A stretch of 61,455 nucleotides of DNA. Source: Opitutaceae bacterium (lineage in GTDB: Bacteria; Verrucomicrobiota; Verrucomicrobiia; Opitutales; Opitutaceae). Below the pieces are notes generated by a model. It was not told the DNA's origin. It saw nothing but the letters and a program-made list of their open reading frames with translations, and ran no database searches. The stretch lies in the NCBI GenBank assembly GCA_016715765.1, contig JADJZJ010000036.1, forward strand, positions 1 to 61,455, in the 5' to 3' direction. This document shows positions 45,807 through 54,637 of the stretch, piece by piece. A program made the translations under genes and the position numbers. Every line of letters begins with the position of its first letter. The first letter of the stretch is position 1.

Positions 45807-45966
45807 CAGACTGCCAGCGTCGGAAGGGTGCTGGGTATTCCGGGTCGGTCTGACCGGGTCCTCTTTGTGCTGGCGCACGAAAGCGGATTGGACGGAACGG
45901 CCCTTACCTGTTTCATGAGTGGCCCGGGTTTAGATGCCTGGGCAGACAATCCACGACAGCACCAGC

Positions 45967-46905
45967 ATGCGCGCCATCCTCATCGAGAAGGCCGGGGCCT
46001 TCAAAATCATCGAATTGCCGGTTCCTGCGCCGGGCCCCGGCGAGGTGCTGGTGGAAATGAAGGTCATGGCGCTGTGCAACCAGCACGATCTTAAGGTCAA
46101 CCGCGGCTTGTACCGTGACCTGGTGTACCTGGAATATGGGGTGCCGGGATTTCCCGGCCACGAGGGCGCGGGCGTCGTCACGGCGGTGGGGCGGGAGGTC
46201 GCGGGATTTGCCGCGGGTGATCATGTCGTGATGTCCGGGCTGGGCGGGCCGCCGTTGTATGCCGAATACGTGACGCGAAAAGCGGATCAGATTGTGCGCG
46301 TTGATCCGGCCGTGCCGCTGGAGCAGGTGGCCATGAGTGAGCTCTTCGGTTGCGTGCACCGGGCGGTGCGGAAGGTCGCGGATTACACGGGCCGGAGCGT
46401 GGCGGTGTTTGGTTGCGGAGCGGCGGGCCTCGCCGCGATCCAGCTCGTGCGGGTATTGGGCGCCCGGGAAGTCATCGGCCTTGATGTGGCGGCGGACCGG
46501 TTGCAGCTCGCCCGCGAACTCGGCGCGGACCAGGTGGTCGCCGCCAATGATGCGGCCGGCATGGAACGACTCAGGCGGACCGGTGCCGACATCGTGATCG
46601 AGTGCTCCGGTCACAAGGCCGCCTACGCCGCCGCCTGCCACATCGCCCGCCAGTCGCTGGTGATCTTCGGCTATGCCGAGGGTTTGATGGAGGTGCCGCT
46701 GTGGCCGCTGTTCGACCATGAACTGACGATCCACAATTCCAAGTGGCTCACCAATGAGGATCTGACCGCCGTGGTGCGGCTGATCGAGTCGGGGAGAATC
46801 CGTACCGACCGGCTCATCAGCCGGCGACTTGATTTCACCGGTTATCCCGAGGCCGTGGCCGCGGTCGGGCGCGGTGAAATCATCAAGGCGGTGATGACCC
46901 CATGA
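45967..46905 (+). CDS. Zinc-type alcohol dehydrogenase (MDR superfamily)
   Basis: 312 residues. The GroES-like domain has GFPGHEGAGVVTAVGREVAG with the typical GHE; the catalytic Cys appears as LCNQHD rather than the usual Cys-Gly-T/S-D. A Rossmann domain follows (SVAVFGCGAAGLAAIQLVRV). The structural-zinc Cys lobe is absent, as in shorter MDR members. Its stop overlaps the next ATG (46902-46905), forming a two-gene operon with a sugar isomerase-like gene, so a polyol or sugar dehydrogenase is likely. Confidence 0.85.
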   Translation: MRAILIEKAGAFKIIELPVPAPGPGEVLVEMKVMALCNQHDLKVNRGLYRDLVYLEYGVPGFPGHEGAGVVTAVGREVAGFAAGDHVVMSGLGGPPLYAEYVTRKADQIVRVDPAVPLEQVAMSELFGCVHRAVRKVADYTGRSVAVFGCGAAGLAAIQLVRVLGAREVIGLDVAADRLQLARELGADQVVAANDAAGMERLRRTGADIVIECSGHKAAYAAACHIARQSLVIFGYAEGLMEVPLWPLFDHELTIHNSKWLTNEDLTAVVRLIESGRIRTDRLISRRLDFTGYPEAVAAVGRGEIIKAVMTP

Positions 46906-47735
46906 CCATGAAGCTCGGACTCGACAGCTACAGCTATCATCTCGCGTTCGGGGCGCATCCGGATTTCGCGCCCCGGCGCCGGCTGACGCTGTTCGGTTTC
47001 ATCGAACGCGTGGCGGCGCTGGGTCTGGATGGGTTCCAGATCGACCCCATGCACCTCGCCTCACGGGACCGTTCCTATCTGGCCGAGGTTCGCGCCGCCG
47101 CCGCCGGGCATGGCCTGTTTCTGGAGTATGGGACCATCGGCACCGATCCCCGCCGGTTGGAACGGGAACTGGCCATCGCCGGCCGGCTCGGCTCGCCCGT
47201 GCTGCGCACCTTTGCCGGCTTCGACCGCTGGCATCGCCGCACGAACGTGGCCGCCGAGATCCGTCGGGCCGTCGCGGGACTGAAGCGCGTGCGGCGGATG
47301 GCGGAGGACTTTGGCATCCGCATCGCGGTGGAGAATCACGGTGACCTCACCACGGACGAACTGCTGCAGGTGATGCGGACCGTGGACAGCCCCTGGGTGG
47401 GCATCTGTCTCGACGTGGGCAACGCGATGCTGACGATGGAGGATCCGATCGTGGCGACGGCGAAGATGGCGCCCCATGCGGTGACCACGCATTTCAAGGA
47501 TTACGCGATGGTGCCGACCAACTACGGCGGCAAGCTCACCGGCGTGGCGCTGGGTGACGGCGTCATCGACCTGCCGGCGGCGGTGAAATTGCTGCGCACC
47601 AAGACCGCACTCGACCGCATCATCCTGGAAATCCCCGTGGAGGCCGCAGGCGGGCAGCGCACGGCATTGGCCCGCGAGGATGAATTTGTCCGGCGCAGCG
47701 TGCGGTACGCGCGCCGGCAATTGGGCCTGGAGTGA
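46902..47735 (+). CDS. Sugar phosphate isomerase/epimerase-like TIM barrel (AP-endonuclease 2 fold)
   Basis: 277 residues. KLGLDSYSYHLAFG, RVAALGLDGFQIDPMHL, then GIRIAVENHGDLTTDELLQV (metal Glu and His), WVGICLDVGN and THFKDY, the usual metal-site strands of xylose-isomerase-like/IolE-type enzymes. It is translationally coupled to the dehydrogenase upstream by a 4-bp overlap, so the pair probably handles one polyol or inositol-like substrate. Confidence 0.88.
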   Translation: MTMKLGLDSYSYHLAFGAHPDFAPRRRLTLFGFIERVAALGLDGFQIDPMHLASRDRSYLAEVRAAAAGHGLFLEYGTIGTDPRRLERELAIAGRLGSPVLRTFAGFDRWHRRTNVAAEIRRAVAGLKRVRRMAEDFGIRIAVENHGDLTTDELLQVMRTVDSPWVGICLDVGNAMLTMEDPIVATAKMAPHAVTTHFKDYAMVPTNYGGKLTGVALGDGVIDLPAAVKLLRTKTALDRIILEIPVEAAGGQRTALAREDEFVRRSVRYARRQLGLE

Positions 47736-47755
47736 CCCTGGCAAAGGTGAATGCC
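47736..47755. terminator. Short hairpin between convergent genes
   Basis: CTGGCA (47736-47741) and TGCCAG (47750-47755) with an 8-base loop sit directly after the isomerase stop, in the 46-bp gap before the convergent PhyH gene. There is no T run, so intrinsic termination is uncertain. Confidence 0.4.
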
Positions 47756-47781
47756 AGTTGTTCCAGAACCAGGGATCGGCA

Positions 47782-48630
47782 TCAGATGGCGGCCATTCGC
47801 TTGTGGCGCTCGATGCCGGCCTCGACGGCCTTCAGCATGTGGGCGTAGTCAGCGGAAAACTTGGCAAAGGCCGGGGTGAAGCAGTGGGTGGCGAGCGTTG
47901 CGCGTTTGCGGTAGGGGACGTAGTTGCCGATGTGCCAGCCGACATTGCGGTAGATGCAGAAGTCGCCGGGATTGAGCACCAGTTGCACGGCCCCGGGCAT
48001 GGCCTGGCAGTAGCTGAGGCAGAATTGCTCCAGTTCCTCGTCGGTGCGGCGCTGGTCCTCATCCCAAAGCTCCTGCTGCGTGGTGGAGGCATACACCCGC
48101 ATCTCCTCCGGCGTGTTGTGCACGCGCTTGAAACTGCCGGGCAAATACCAGGTGGCGGTGTCCTCGTAGAGCGGGCAATTCACCTGGTTCCACAGCCGGA
48201 AATCGGTCGCAATCTCCTCCCAGCGGGCATCGCCGATCTCCTTTTGAAACTCATCCTCCAGCACATGGTCCCGCCAGTCGCGGTGCCATTCGGTGGACCA
48301 CGGCCGGGCGCGGGGATTGAACAGGAGGCAGGCGTCAACGGTCGGTTTGAGGGTGTGCTCCGGAGTCAGGAGGGCCTGGATGGCCTCGACCAGTCCCTCG
48401 ATGTGGTCGAACTCCCGGAACGGCTTCAGGTCGAGTTCGCCCTCGTAGGCCTTGAGCGGGGCGAGGCGTTGCGTCTGCGGTCCGTGCAGACGGACGGCGA
48501 TGTCGTGCGCCTTGTCCGCCGCGCGCCGGAGGTCCCGCAGGAGGTTCGGGGGGATGACCTCGCGCAGGATGTGATAGCCCTGCTCGCGGTAGTTGCGACG
48601 GTCCGTTTCAGTGATGGTGCCGAACTTCAT
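47782..48630 (-). CDS. Phytanoyl-CoA dioxygenase (PhyH)-like Fe(II)/2-oxoglutarate oxygenase
   Basis: 282 residues. Iron ligands appear as WHRDW (H116, D118) and a distal GWHIGNYVPY (H233), followed by RKR for 2-oxoglutarate. N-terminal YREQGYHILREVIPP is typical of PhyH. Cytoplasmic; would hydroxylate a small molecule. Convergent with the dehydrogenase-isomerase operon, and possibly part of the same catabolic theme, though this is only by position. Confidence 0.85.
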   Translation of the reverse strand: MKFGTITETDRRNYREQGYHILREVIPPNLLRDLRRAADKAHDIAVRLHGPQTQRLAPLKAYEGELDLKPFREFDHIEGLVEAIQALLTPEHTLKPTVDACLLFNPRARPWSTEWHRDWRDHVLEDEFQKEIGDARWEEIATDFRLWNQVNCPLYEDTATWYLPGSFKRVHNTPEEMRVYASTTQQELWDEDQRRTDEELEQFCLSYCQAMPGAVQLVLNPGDFCIYRNVGWHIGNYVPYRKRATLATHCFTPAFAKFSADYAHMLKAVEAGIERHKRMAAI

Positions 48631-48776
48631 GGGGTTGGGTGGAGCCGGGGGGTGGAGTGCTCGCGAGCGAAACCACCAGATGCCGGCGGGAATGCGAGTC
48701 GAAAGCTCCCGGGCGACGTGTGAATGACGGCGGACTCCGGGCGTGACGTTCGCGTTGGAATGTATTGCGTGGTGCC

Positions 48777-49508
48777 ATGGGCAGCGGATTCAACGCGGAG
48801 GAGGAGGAACTGTTTTACCAGACGGGCGAAGCCCTGCACAAACGGCTGCGGCGGACCCGCAATCCGGCCGACCTGCTCGCGACGGTGCGGCTGGCGTACG
48901 AGGGATTCGACCGCGCCTATGCGTCAGCGCCCGCGGAGGCACGGACGGCGGTGGCCTGCCGGAGCGGGTGTGCGGCGTGCTGCCATGAGCGGGTGGGGGT
49001 GCAGGCCCATGAGGTGCTCATTGCCGCCAACCACATCCAGCGCCACTTCACCCCGGTGGAACTCGACGAGGTCATTGCGCGGGCCGCGATCCACCGTGCG
49101 GCCCTGGCGGAACGCGACCGCCCGGGTTGGCCGCCGCCGCGGACTCCGTGTGTGCTGCTGCGCGCCGGGGCCTGCTCGATCTACGAGGCCCGGCCCGAGT
49201 CCTGCCGGGCGCATCACAGTCACGACGCGGCCGCGTGCCAGACGAACCTCGAACAGGGCAACGAGGCGATCGACGTGAAAATCCCCGGCCTGCGCGGACG
49301 GATGTACGCGGTGATGCTCGGGATGGACCAGGCCATCGAGGAGGCGGGTTTCGACGACCGGTCCTATGATTTCGGCACCGCGCTGCACGAAGCCCTGACG
49401 GACAGCCGCTGCGCCATCCGCTGGACGCAGCGCCAGCCGGCGTTTTCCGATTCCTGCCTGGAGACGCCGGAATGGCCCGAAACGGATTCTCCAAAGGATG
49501 GAATGTAG
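48777..49508 (+). CDS. YkgJ-family cysteine cluster protein
   Basis: 243 residues. The Cys cluster CRSGCAACC (C-x3-C-x2-CC) is followed by PCVLLRAGACSIYEARPESC and a later AAC, giving the Cys set of the zinc/iron-chelating YkgJ/Flil family. Function in most members is unknown. Its stop TAG (49506-49508) is formed by the left end of a family D repeat. The gene has a short 5' gap with the divergent PhyH gene (146 bp). Confidence 0.82.
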   Translation: MGSGFNAEEEELFYQTGEALHKRLRRTRNPADLLATVRLAYEGFDRAYASAPAEARTAVACRSGCAACCHERVGVQAHEVLIAANHIQRHFTPVELDEVIARAAIHRAALAERDRPGWPPPRTPCVLLRAGACSIYEARPESCRAHHSHDAAACQTNLEQGNEAIDVKIPGLRGRMYAVMLGMDQAIEEAGFDDRSYDFGTALHEALTDSRCAIRWTQRQPAFSDSCLETPEWPETDSPKDGM

Positions 49509-49632
49509 GGCGGGGATTCCGATCCCCGCCTGGGCGCCCTTGGCCGCAATCGGCCGCAATCGGCCGTAAACCTATCCAAGCCGAGAAAGAGAAAGATAAA
49601 GAGAACGAGAAAGATTGGATTCTAGCGGGATG
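49504..49632. repeat. Composite palindromic repeat, family D copy 4 (right arm missing)
   Basis: The left arm TGTAGGGCGGGGATTCC (from 49504) is followed by CGGCCGCAATC direct repeats and the GAGAAAGAGAAAGA tract in reverse orientation. The closing GGCGGGG arm is not found, so the element is truncated or rearranged. It lies in the gap before the microprotein genes. Confidence 0.7.
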
Positions 49633-49776
49633 CGAAAACTCTACCCTGTTTTTTTTACCCCATGCGCGTCGGGTGACTAAAGCTCGCTATATTCTCCCCG
49701 CAGGCAGACAAAGACCAACGCCGTCGGGGAAACGAACATTCCGAAGGTGAGTCAACTCAACCAAGGAACACCCAAC

Positions 49777-49923
49777 ATGGGCGACAGATCTCCGAAATCC
49801 ACTCAGAAGCACGCGGCGCAGAAGCAATCGAAGACCGATGGTCTGAATCAGAAGAAGAACGCACTCATCATGTCGCAGCAGGCGACCAAGGCCAAGGCGG
49901 CGGCCGCCGGCAAGAAACGGTAG
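49777..49923 (+). CDS. Lysine-rich 48-residue microprotein
   Basis: Starts MGDRSPKSTQKHAAQKQ, continues through KKNALIMSQQATKAK and ends AAAAGKKR. AAGGA at 49762-49766 is a good Shine-Dalgarno, 10 bases before the ATG. The MGDRSPKS opening is a motif I associate with small conserved basic proteins in several bacterial phyla, function unknown. Missed by length cut-offs. A second basic microprotein follows 49 bp later. Confidence 0.75.
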   Translation: MGDRSPKSTQKHAAQKQSKTDGLNQKKNALIMSQQATKAKAAAAGKKR

Positions 49924-49972
49924 GCCCCGGCCAGTTCCGGACCTCAATCCTCAATTCACAATCCTCCCTCTC

Positions 49973-50074
49973 ATGGCCAAATCACAAAATTCCCAGAAAC
50001 AGACCCGCAAGCAGCCGCTGAAGACCCCGGCGCAGAAAAAAGCCGACAAGCGCGCCAAGAAGTCCGGGCGCTGA
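49973..50074 (+). CDS. Lysine-rich 33-residue microprotein
   Basis: MAKSQNSQKQTRKQPLKTP then AQKKADKRAKKSGR and a TGA at 50072-50074. Composition resembles its neighbour (Gln/Lys/Arg, no aromatic residues), and it is on the same strand. CCTCCCTCTC precedes the ATG rather than a purine-rich Shine-Dalgarno, so translation strength is uncertain. A small disordered nucleic-acid-binding role is possible but inferred only from charge. Confidence 0.6.
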   Translation: MAKSQNSQKQTRKQPLKTPAQKKADKRAKKSGR

Positions 50075-50094
50075 GCGCAGGTGCGACTCGTCAG

Positions 50095-50119
50095 GCAGCT
50101 ACGAGCGTGAGCGAGTGGT
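50095..50119. repeat. Single arm of family A repeat
   Basis: CAGCTACGAGCGTGAGCGAG with the usual GTGG continuation, but no matching second arm. The region 50120-50356 also holds GGGCCGAGCCCATGGGTCGG-type palindromic blocks, and I see no gene in it. Confidence 0.65.
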
Positions 50120-50356
50120 GATGGGGCTCCCATCACGCACGTGTTGTTCATTGCGGACAATAGTCGGCGCGGCACTTCGCCCAGGACCAAAGGTCCGTCC
50201 ACGGGGCAACGCCCCGGGAACGGGGCTTTGATATCGAGGGCCGAGCCCATGGGTCGGGCTCAGCCCTCGTGTGTGCCATGAATTGTTCCTGGGGGCGTTG
50301 CCCCAGGCTGTGATGGCGTCGCGCCGTTGGCGCTGGCGGATTCGCTGTCCGGCTGC

Positions 50357-53035
50357 TCAGTACCGCACAACCACTTCCGCCCGGCCCGTGAAATCCTCGA
50401 CGCGCATCGTCTCGGTTTCACTCATCCAGGTTCCGCCGGTGACCTTTACGGGCGGGCGGCCTGAAGGATGCGGGAGGCGGATCTCGAGTGAACGCGGACG
50501 CCGGTCACCCTGACATACTACGACGGCTTTGATTTCCTGCCCATCCGGCGAGACGGTGACATTGAAGGACAGCGGACCAAAGTAGCTGGCCGCCTTGTCG
50601 ACCCCGACCGTCGCCCCGGGTTGCAGGTAGGCCCGGGGGATTCCGGTGAGCAGACGCAGCGTGTCGCCGGCCTCAAGATAGAGCATCCAGCGGGTTTCCA
50701 TGAGAAACCACGCCTCCTCGTGGGTCTTGTGCGAGCTGGCAGGGAAGAAGTGCTCGGTAAAGGTGTAGGTGGAACGGTCGGCCATGGCGGCGACGGCGCC
50801 GTACCACGCCTGCAGGAAGGCCTTGGTCTCGCCGCGTTGCAGATGGAGCCACGGATGACGGCTGTAATAGGGCTGGCTGAAGGCCACGTTGTCGCGCGTC
50901 ATCAGTTCGCTGTGCGTTTGCAGCAGTTCGGCCGCCAGGGGCTCGTGCGGGTCGATCACCTCCTGGAACACCAGATAAAGCGGTCCCAGCAGCGAATCGC
51001 GGGACGTCATCGAACCGTGGGTGAACCAGCGTCCGCCATCGGCGTGCAGCATCACGGGTCCGCGGTAGTTCGTCCACGGCGGGGCTGCGCGCATCCAGGT
51101 GCCGTCGCCGAGCGGCACCAGGGGTGATTGGGCGAGGCTGGTGTCGAGGGCGGCGCGGATGTCCGCCTTGAGCGCCCCGGCCACGGCGAGGTAACGCGCG
51201 GCTTCCCCGGGGGCCGACGCACGCAGCATCTCCGCGGCGCGGGCGAGACCGAGGTACGCGTAGCCGTTGAGCATGAAGGAGCGGTACGGATCCTCGGGAT
51301 CGGCCGTCTTGCCATCGAGCAGCCCATAGCCCTTGCCCTTCAGTTCCGGGAGCAGGTTCCGTTCGCGCCAGGCGATGAGATAGTCGCAGGCTTTCGTGAT
51401 GTGCGGATGCACGCGGTGCAGCCAGGCGTCGTCGCGCGTGTAGCGGTAATGCTCGCCAAGCGACCACAGCACCGCCCCGGTCTCCAGCATGTAGCCGTTG
51501 AAATTCTGGATGAATCCATCCGCGTGCTGTTTTTGCAGGAAGAAATCCAGGGCGCGGGCCGCCGTGTCGTGCCAGCCCATCGAGTCCATGAACTGGATGA
51601 TGGGCGAGCTCTCCGACCCGATGGCGGTGTAAAGGCCGATGGCCGGGAGCAGGGGACCGTCCGGTTCGCGGCCGTAGTTGATGAGGTCGAGGTGCAGCAG
51701 ACCGGCCTGTGTCATCTGCCGGATGCGCGCTTCCGGGAGCTGCCACCGGGCGGCGGAATCGAGTTTTCCGCGCCAGAAGGTGCGGGCCTCGTTCAGGCGA
51801 AGGTCGAAGGACTGCCGCGCCAGGGCGAGGGCGCGCTCGGCGCTGATCGGGCGGTGGGGGACAAAAAACTCGAGCACGGCGGACTCGCCGGGTTGCAGGA
51901 GCACGGAGGTTTCCTCGGCGGCCAGTGGCCGGCCGTTCAGCCTGCTGACGGCAAACACGCGGCCCGACGCAAAGAGGCCGAAGCCCTGCGTGGGATCGAA
52001 GCTCCACTCGGGCAGCTTCGGGGATATCGGCGTGGCCAGCGACGGCGCGGCGGTGCGAAACAGGGCGTACTGCGGGGTCTGGCCCCGGTTGGTGGCGACC
52101 GTGCGGGCATAAAGCACCACCTCCTCGGGCGGGTTCAGCTCGGCTTCGCGCAGCTTCTTTTCCGCCTCGGCCTGGGCGGGCGTGAACATGTGGCCGTGGC
52201 CAAAGGCATCCGCGACGAGGTAGTCCGTGCCGCGAATATGCCGCGGCGTGAGCGGCGAGCGCTCGAGCGAGGCGAACAGGGTCAGATCGTACTGGATCGC
52301 CTCATCGTCGATCTGGCCGCGGAGGATCGGCAGGACCTGCTCATCGAGACTGCGGGTAATGTTCTCACGCGTGCCCCAGCCGCGGCCGAGTTGGAACGCA
52401 TAGGTGGCCGGCTGCCTGGGGGTCTCGGGCAGCGGGGTGTCGTAGCCGGCGAACTTGGGCCGGATCGTCTCCAGGTGCTCGTCGATGCGGAAGAGACGCA
52501 GGTCGCGGCTCACGCCGAGCCAGGTCTCCACTTCGACCTCGCGCCCGTTGGCGGCCGCTGCCGCGAAGGTGGCCTCGGGGGCGGCGGCGATGCGCTGCAG
52601 CTTGGTCTGGCCGCCGCGTTGCCGGATGCTCGCGGCCATCTCGGCGTAGGTGCGCGGATCGGACGACGTCGTGATGATCACGCCCTCGTCGGGCAGAAAG
52701 ATCGGGCAGGCGGTGCTGACGTCGCCCAGCCGAAAGGTGAAGGGGCGCGGGGCCATCTCCACGGTGACCAGCACGGGCAATGCGGACGATTCCGCCGCGG
52801 GGGAAATGGCCAGCTCAAGCCGGGGTGAGGCGGTGGCGTTGAAGGCAAAGGTGTCCTGCGTCACCGTCCCGCCGGGCGCGCGCAGTGAGTCCAGCGCGCC
52901 GCGGTCCACGACCACCCGGCCGGTCGCCCCGGGTCGGGCCCACAGGACGGACACACCCTGGCCGGACGCGGCCAACGCCGGGGCGGCGAAACAGGCGCCC
53001 AGGCAGAACAGGTTGTGAAACGGAAGGTGGCGCAT
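50357..53035 (-). CDS. Large exported six-hairpin glycosidase-like protein
   Basis: 892 residues from ATG 53035; a signal-like N-terminus (FCLGACFAAPALAAS). Residues about 1-430 are beta-rich. The C-terminal half is an (alpha/alpha)6 barrel-like region: IRQMTQAGLLHLDLINYG, FMDSMGWHDTAARALDFFLQ, HADGFIQNFNGYMLETGAVL and HEEAWFLMETRWMLYLEAGD. This arrangement fits six-hairpin glycosidase families, but I cannot name the family or the acid/base residues. With the GH28-like gene next to it, a plant-polysaccharide role is likely. Confidence 0.75.
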   Translation of the reverse strand: MRHLPFHNLFCLGACFAAPALAASGQGVSVLWARPGATGRVVVDRGALDSLRAPGGTVTQDTFAFNATASPRLELAISPAAESSALPVLVTVEMAPRPFTFRLGDVSTACPIFLPDEGVIITTSSDPRTYAEMAASIRQRGGQTKLQRIAAAPEATFAAAAANGREVEVETWLGVSRDLRLFRIDEHLETIRPKFAGYDTPLPETPRQPATYAFQLGRGWGTRENITRSLDEQVLPILRGQIDDEAIQYDLTLFASLERSPLTPRHIRGTDYLVADAFGHGHMFTPAQAEAEKKLREAELNPPEEVVLYARTVATNRGQTPQYALFRTAAPSLATPISPKLPEWSFDPTQGFGLFASGRVFAVSRLNGRPLAAEETSVLLQPGESAVLEFFVPHRPISAERALALARQSFDLRLNEARTFWRGKLDSAARWQLPEARIRQMTQAGLLHLDLINYGREPDGPLLPAIGLYTAIGSESSPIIQFMDSMGWHDTAARALDFFLQKQHADGFIQNFNGYMLETGAVLWSLGEHYRYTRDDAWLHRVHPHITKACDYLIAWRERNLLPELKGKGYGLLDGKTADPEDPYRSFMLNGYAYLGLARAAEMLRASAPGEAARYLAVAGALKADIRAALDTSLAQSPLVPLGDGTWMRAAPPWTNYRGPVMLHADGGRWFTHGSMTSRDSLLGPLYLVFQEVIDPHEPLAAELLQTHSELMTRDNVAFSQPYYSRHPWLHLQRGETKAFLQAWYGAVAAMADRSTYTFTEHFFPASSHKTHEEAWFLMETRWMLYLEAGDTLRLLTGIPRAYLQPGATVGVDKAASYFGPLSFNVTVSPDGQEIKAVVVCQGDRRPRSLEIRLPHPSGRPPVKVTGGTWMSETETMRVEDFTGRAEVVVRY

Positions 53036-53101
53036 GTCCCCGGAGCAAACCGAGGGCTTTGCCTGAAGCAAAGAGAAAGACCGTTGGAGGCAGGGTCTGA
53101 C

Positions 53102-53163
53102 TGTAGGAGCGGCTTTATGCCGCGAGGTTGCGGCACCGATCGCGGCATAAAGCCGCTCCTACA
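53102..53163. repeat. Palindromic repeat, family C copy 2
   Basis: TGTAGGAGCGGCTTTATGCC and its inverse over 53102-53163. It lies between the six-hairpin gene's start and the end of the GH28-like gene on the same strand, and may separate or attenuate their transcripts. Confidence 0.8.
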
Positions 53164-53189
53164 AGAAGGGCAAAACCCCGCTGGTGAAA

Positions 53190-54548
53190 TCAGGGCGTGT
53201 CGCTTTCGATCCGCCCGATCTTTTTGCCCGGATCGGAGACCAGCGCCGCGAGGTTCTCGGTGCAAAGGTTGGATAGCACCAGGCGGTCGATGCGGGCGTG
53301 CCCGCCCTCGGTGGCGAGGAGGACGGCCTGCTTCGGCTTCGCGCTGAAAATCTCGCTGTTTTTCACGACCAGATGGCGGACGTGGCCGCTCGCCCGGATA
53401 TAGGGGCGGGTTTGCGGGGTGTCGCCGTTGTCCTGGATGTGGAGGCCGTCAATCACCAGCGAGTCGACCTCCGCGGGCGTGTCGCCCAGGTCGGGGATGT
53501 CCGTCCGGCCCTCGAGGTGCACGAGGTAGCGGTCGTCCGCCGGGTCGTGGTACTGGATGTTGCGCAGGGTCAGGCTGCGGTGCCGGCCGGAGATGCGGAA
53601 CAGGAACGGTTCGGTGTAGGTGTAGTCGGGCTTGGTCTGCCGCAGGTCAATGTTCTCAAACAGGATGGAGCCGAAATTCCCCTGCAGCCCGCGCCGCTTG
53701 TAGTCCCAGGCGCTGAGATAGAAGCCGAAGCTGCGGTAGTTGCCGCTGATGTTCCGGATGGTGATGCGGTCGTGGATATTTTCGCGGGAGAGGATGCGGA
53801 CGACCTGCGCGGCGTCATCCACCATGACCCCGTCGATCAGGACGTCGGTGATCGGGCCGACGGTGGCGCAGGGATGAACCCAGCTCGGCTCGCCGTTGGT
53901 TTCCTCGTCGCCGTTCAGGGCGATGAAGTCGTCGCCGGTGCGGCCCGAGATGTTGCGCAGCACGAGGAAGCGTCCCGGCCCCTGCAGGTGGATGCCGTCC
54001 TGGTTGCCGCTGTGGATGAAGCCCGGCAGTTCCAGGCGGATGTTCTCCATGGTCACGTGCAGCCAGTTCGTGATGAGAAACGCGAAGGTCCGCTGGTCGC
54101 GCACCGCGACATCGCGCACGAGGAGGTTCTCAACGCCGAAGAAGGCGAGGCCGACGACCTGGTGCCTGCACTTTGAATAGTGCACCTCCGGCGGGACGTG
54201 GTGCACCTGGTTCCGGCAGTTCTGATTGTAGGTGCCGCCGAGGAGCGTGATGTTGCGGTCCTTGATCTCGCCGGGAGAGGGATTGGCGTTGATGACCAGG
54301 GCGAAATTGGTCTGGTCGGCCTGAAAGAAACCGCACTCCTTGTGCAGGCATTCGATGGTCGTGTTGGAGTGGAGGCGGAGCGTGGTGACCAACGCGGCAC
54401 CGTCCATGATCAGGCGAACCCCGCCGTCGTCCCTGGCCCGGTCGAGGACGGTTTGCAGCGCGACGGTGTCGTCGGTGCCACCCCCGGTCGCGACGTTGCT
54501 GTTCAGTTTCGCGCCAGCCTGGCTGGCGTAAATGGTTTTGGTGATCAT
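53190..54548 (-). CDS. GH28-like right-handed beta-helix protein
   Basis: 452 residues from ATG 54548; no signal peptide seen from this start. The beta-helix has N-x-D (NQDGIHL, 182-188) and GDD (TGDDFIAL, 204-211), matching two of the polygalacturonase (GH28) active-site motifs. The third, G-H-G, and the RIK motif are not evident (the following region is GDEETNGEPSWVHPC). So it may be a diverged pectin hydrolase, a lyase-type relative, or a non-catalytic beta-helix protein. An N-terminal THDDT-like (GGGTDDTVALQTVLD) pectate-lyase-superfamily motif supports the fold. Confidence 0.75.
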   Translation of the reverse strand: MITKTIYASQAGAKLNSNVATGGGTDDTVALQTVLDRARDDGGVRLIMDGAALVTTLRLHSNTTIECLHKECGFFQADQTNFALVINANPSPGEIKDRNITLLGGTYNQNCRNQVHHVPPEVHYSKCRHQVVGLAFFGVENLLVRDVAVRDQRTFAFLITNWLHVTMENIRLELPGFIHSGNQDGIHLQGPGRFLVLRNISGRTGDDFIALNGDEETNGEPSWVHPCATVGPITDVLIDGVMVDDAAQVVRILSRENIHDRITIRNISGNYRSFGFYLSAWDYKRRGLQGNFGSILFENIDLRQTKPDYTYTEPFLFRISGRHRSLTLRNIQYHDPADDRYLVHLEGRTDIPDLGDTPAEVDSLVIDGLHIQDNGDTPQTRPYIRASGHVRHLVVKNSEIFSAKPKQAVLLATEGGHARIDRLVLSNLCTENLAALVSDPGKKIGRIESDTP

Positions 54549-54637
54549 GACCGGTCCAGGCTTTAGCGCAGGTCCGCGTCCTTGACAAGGCGGCGGCGGC
54601 GTGCCGCGGGCCATGGTTGCCGCCGCGCCGCTGAATA

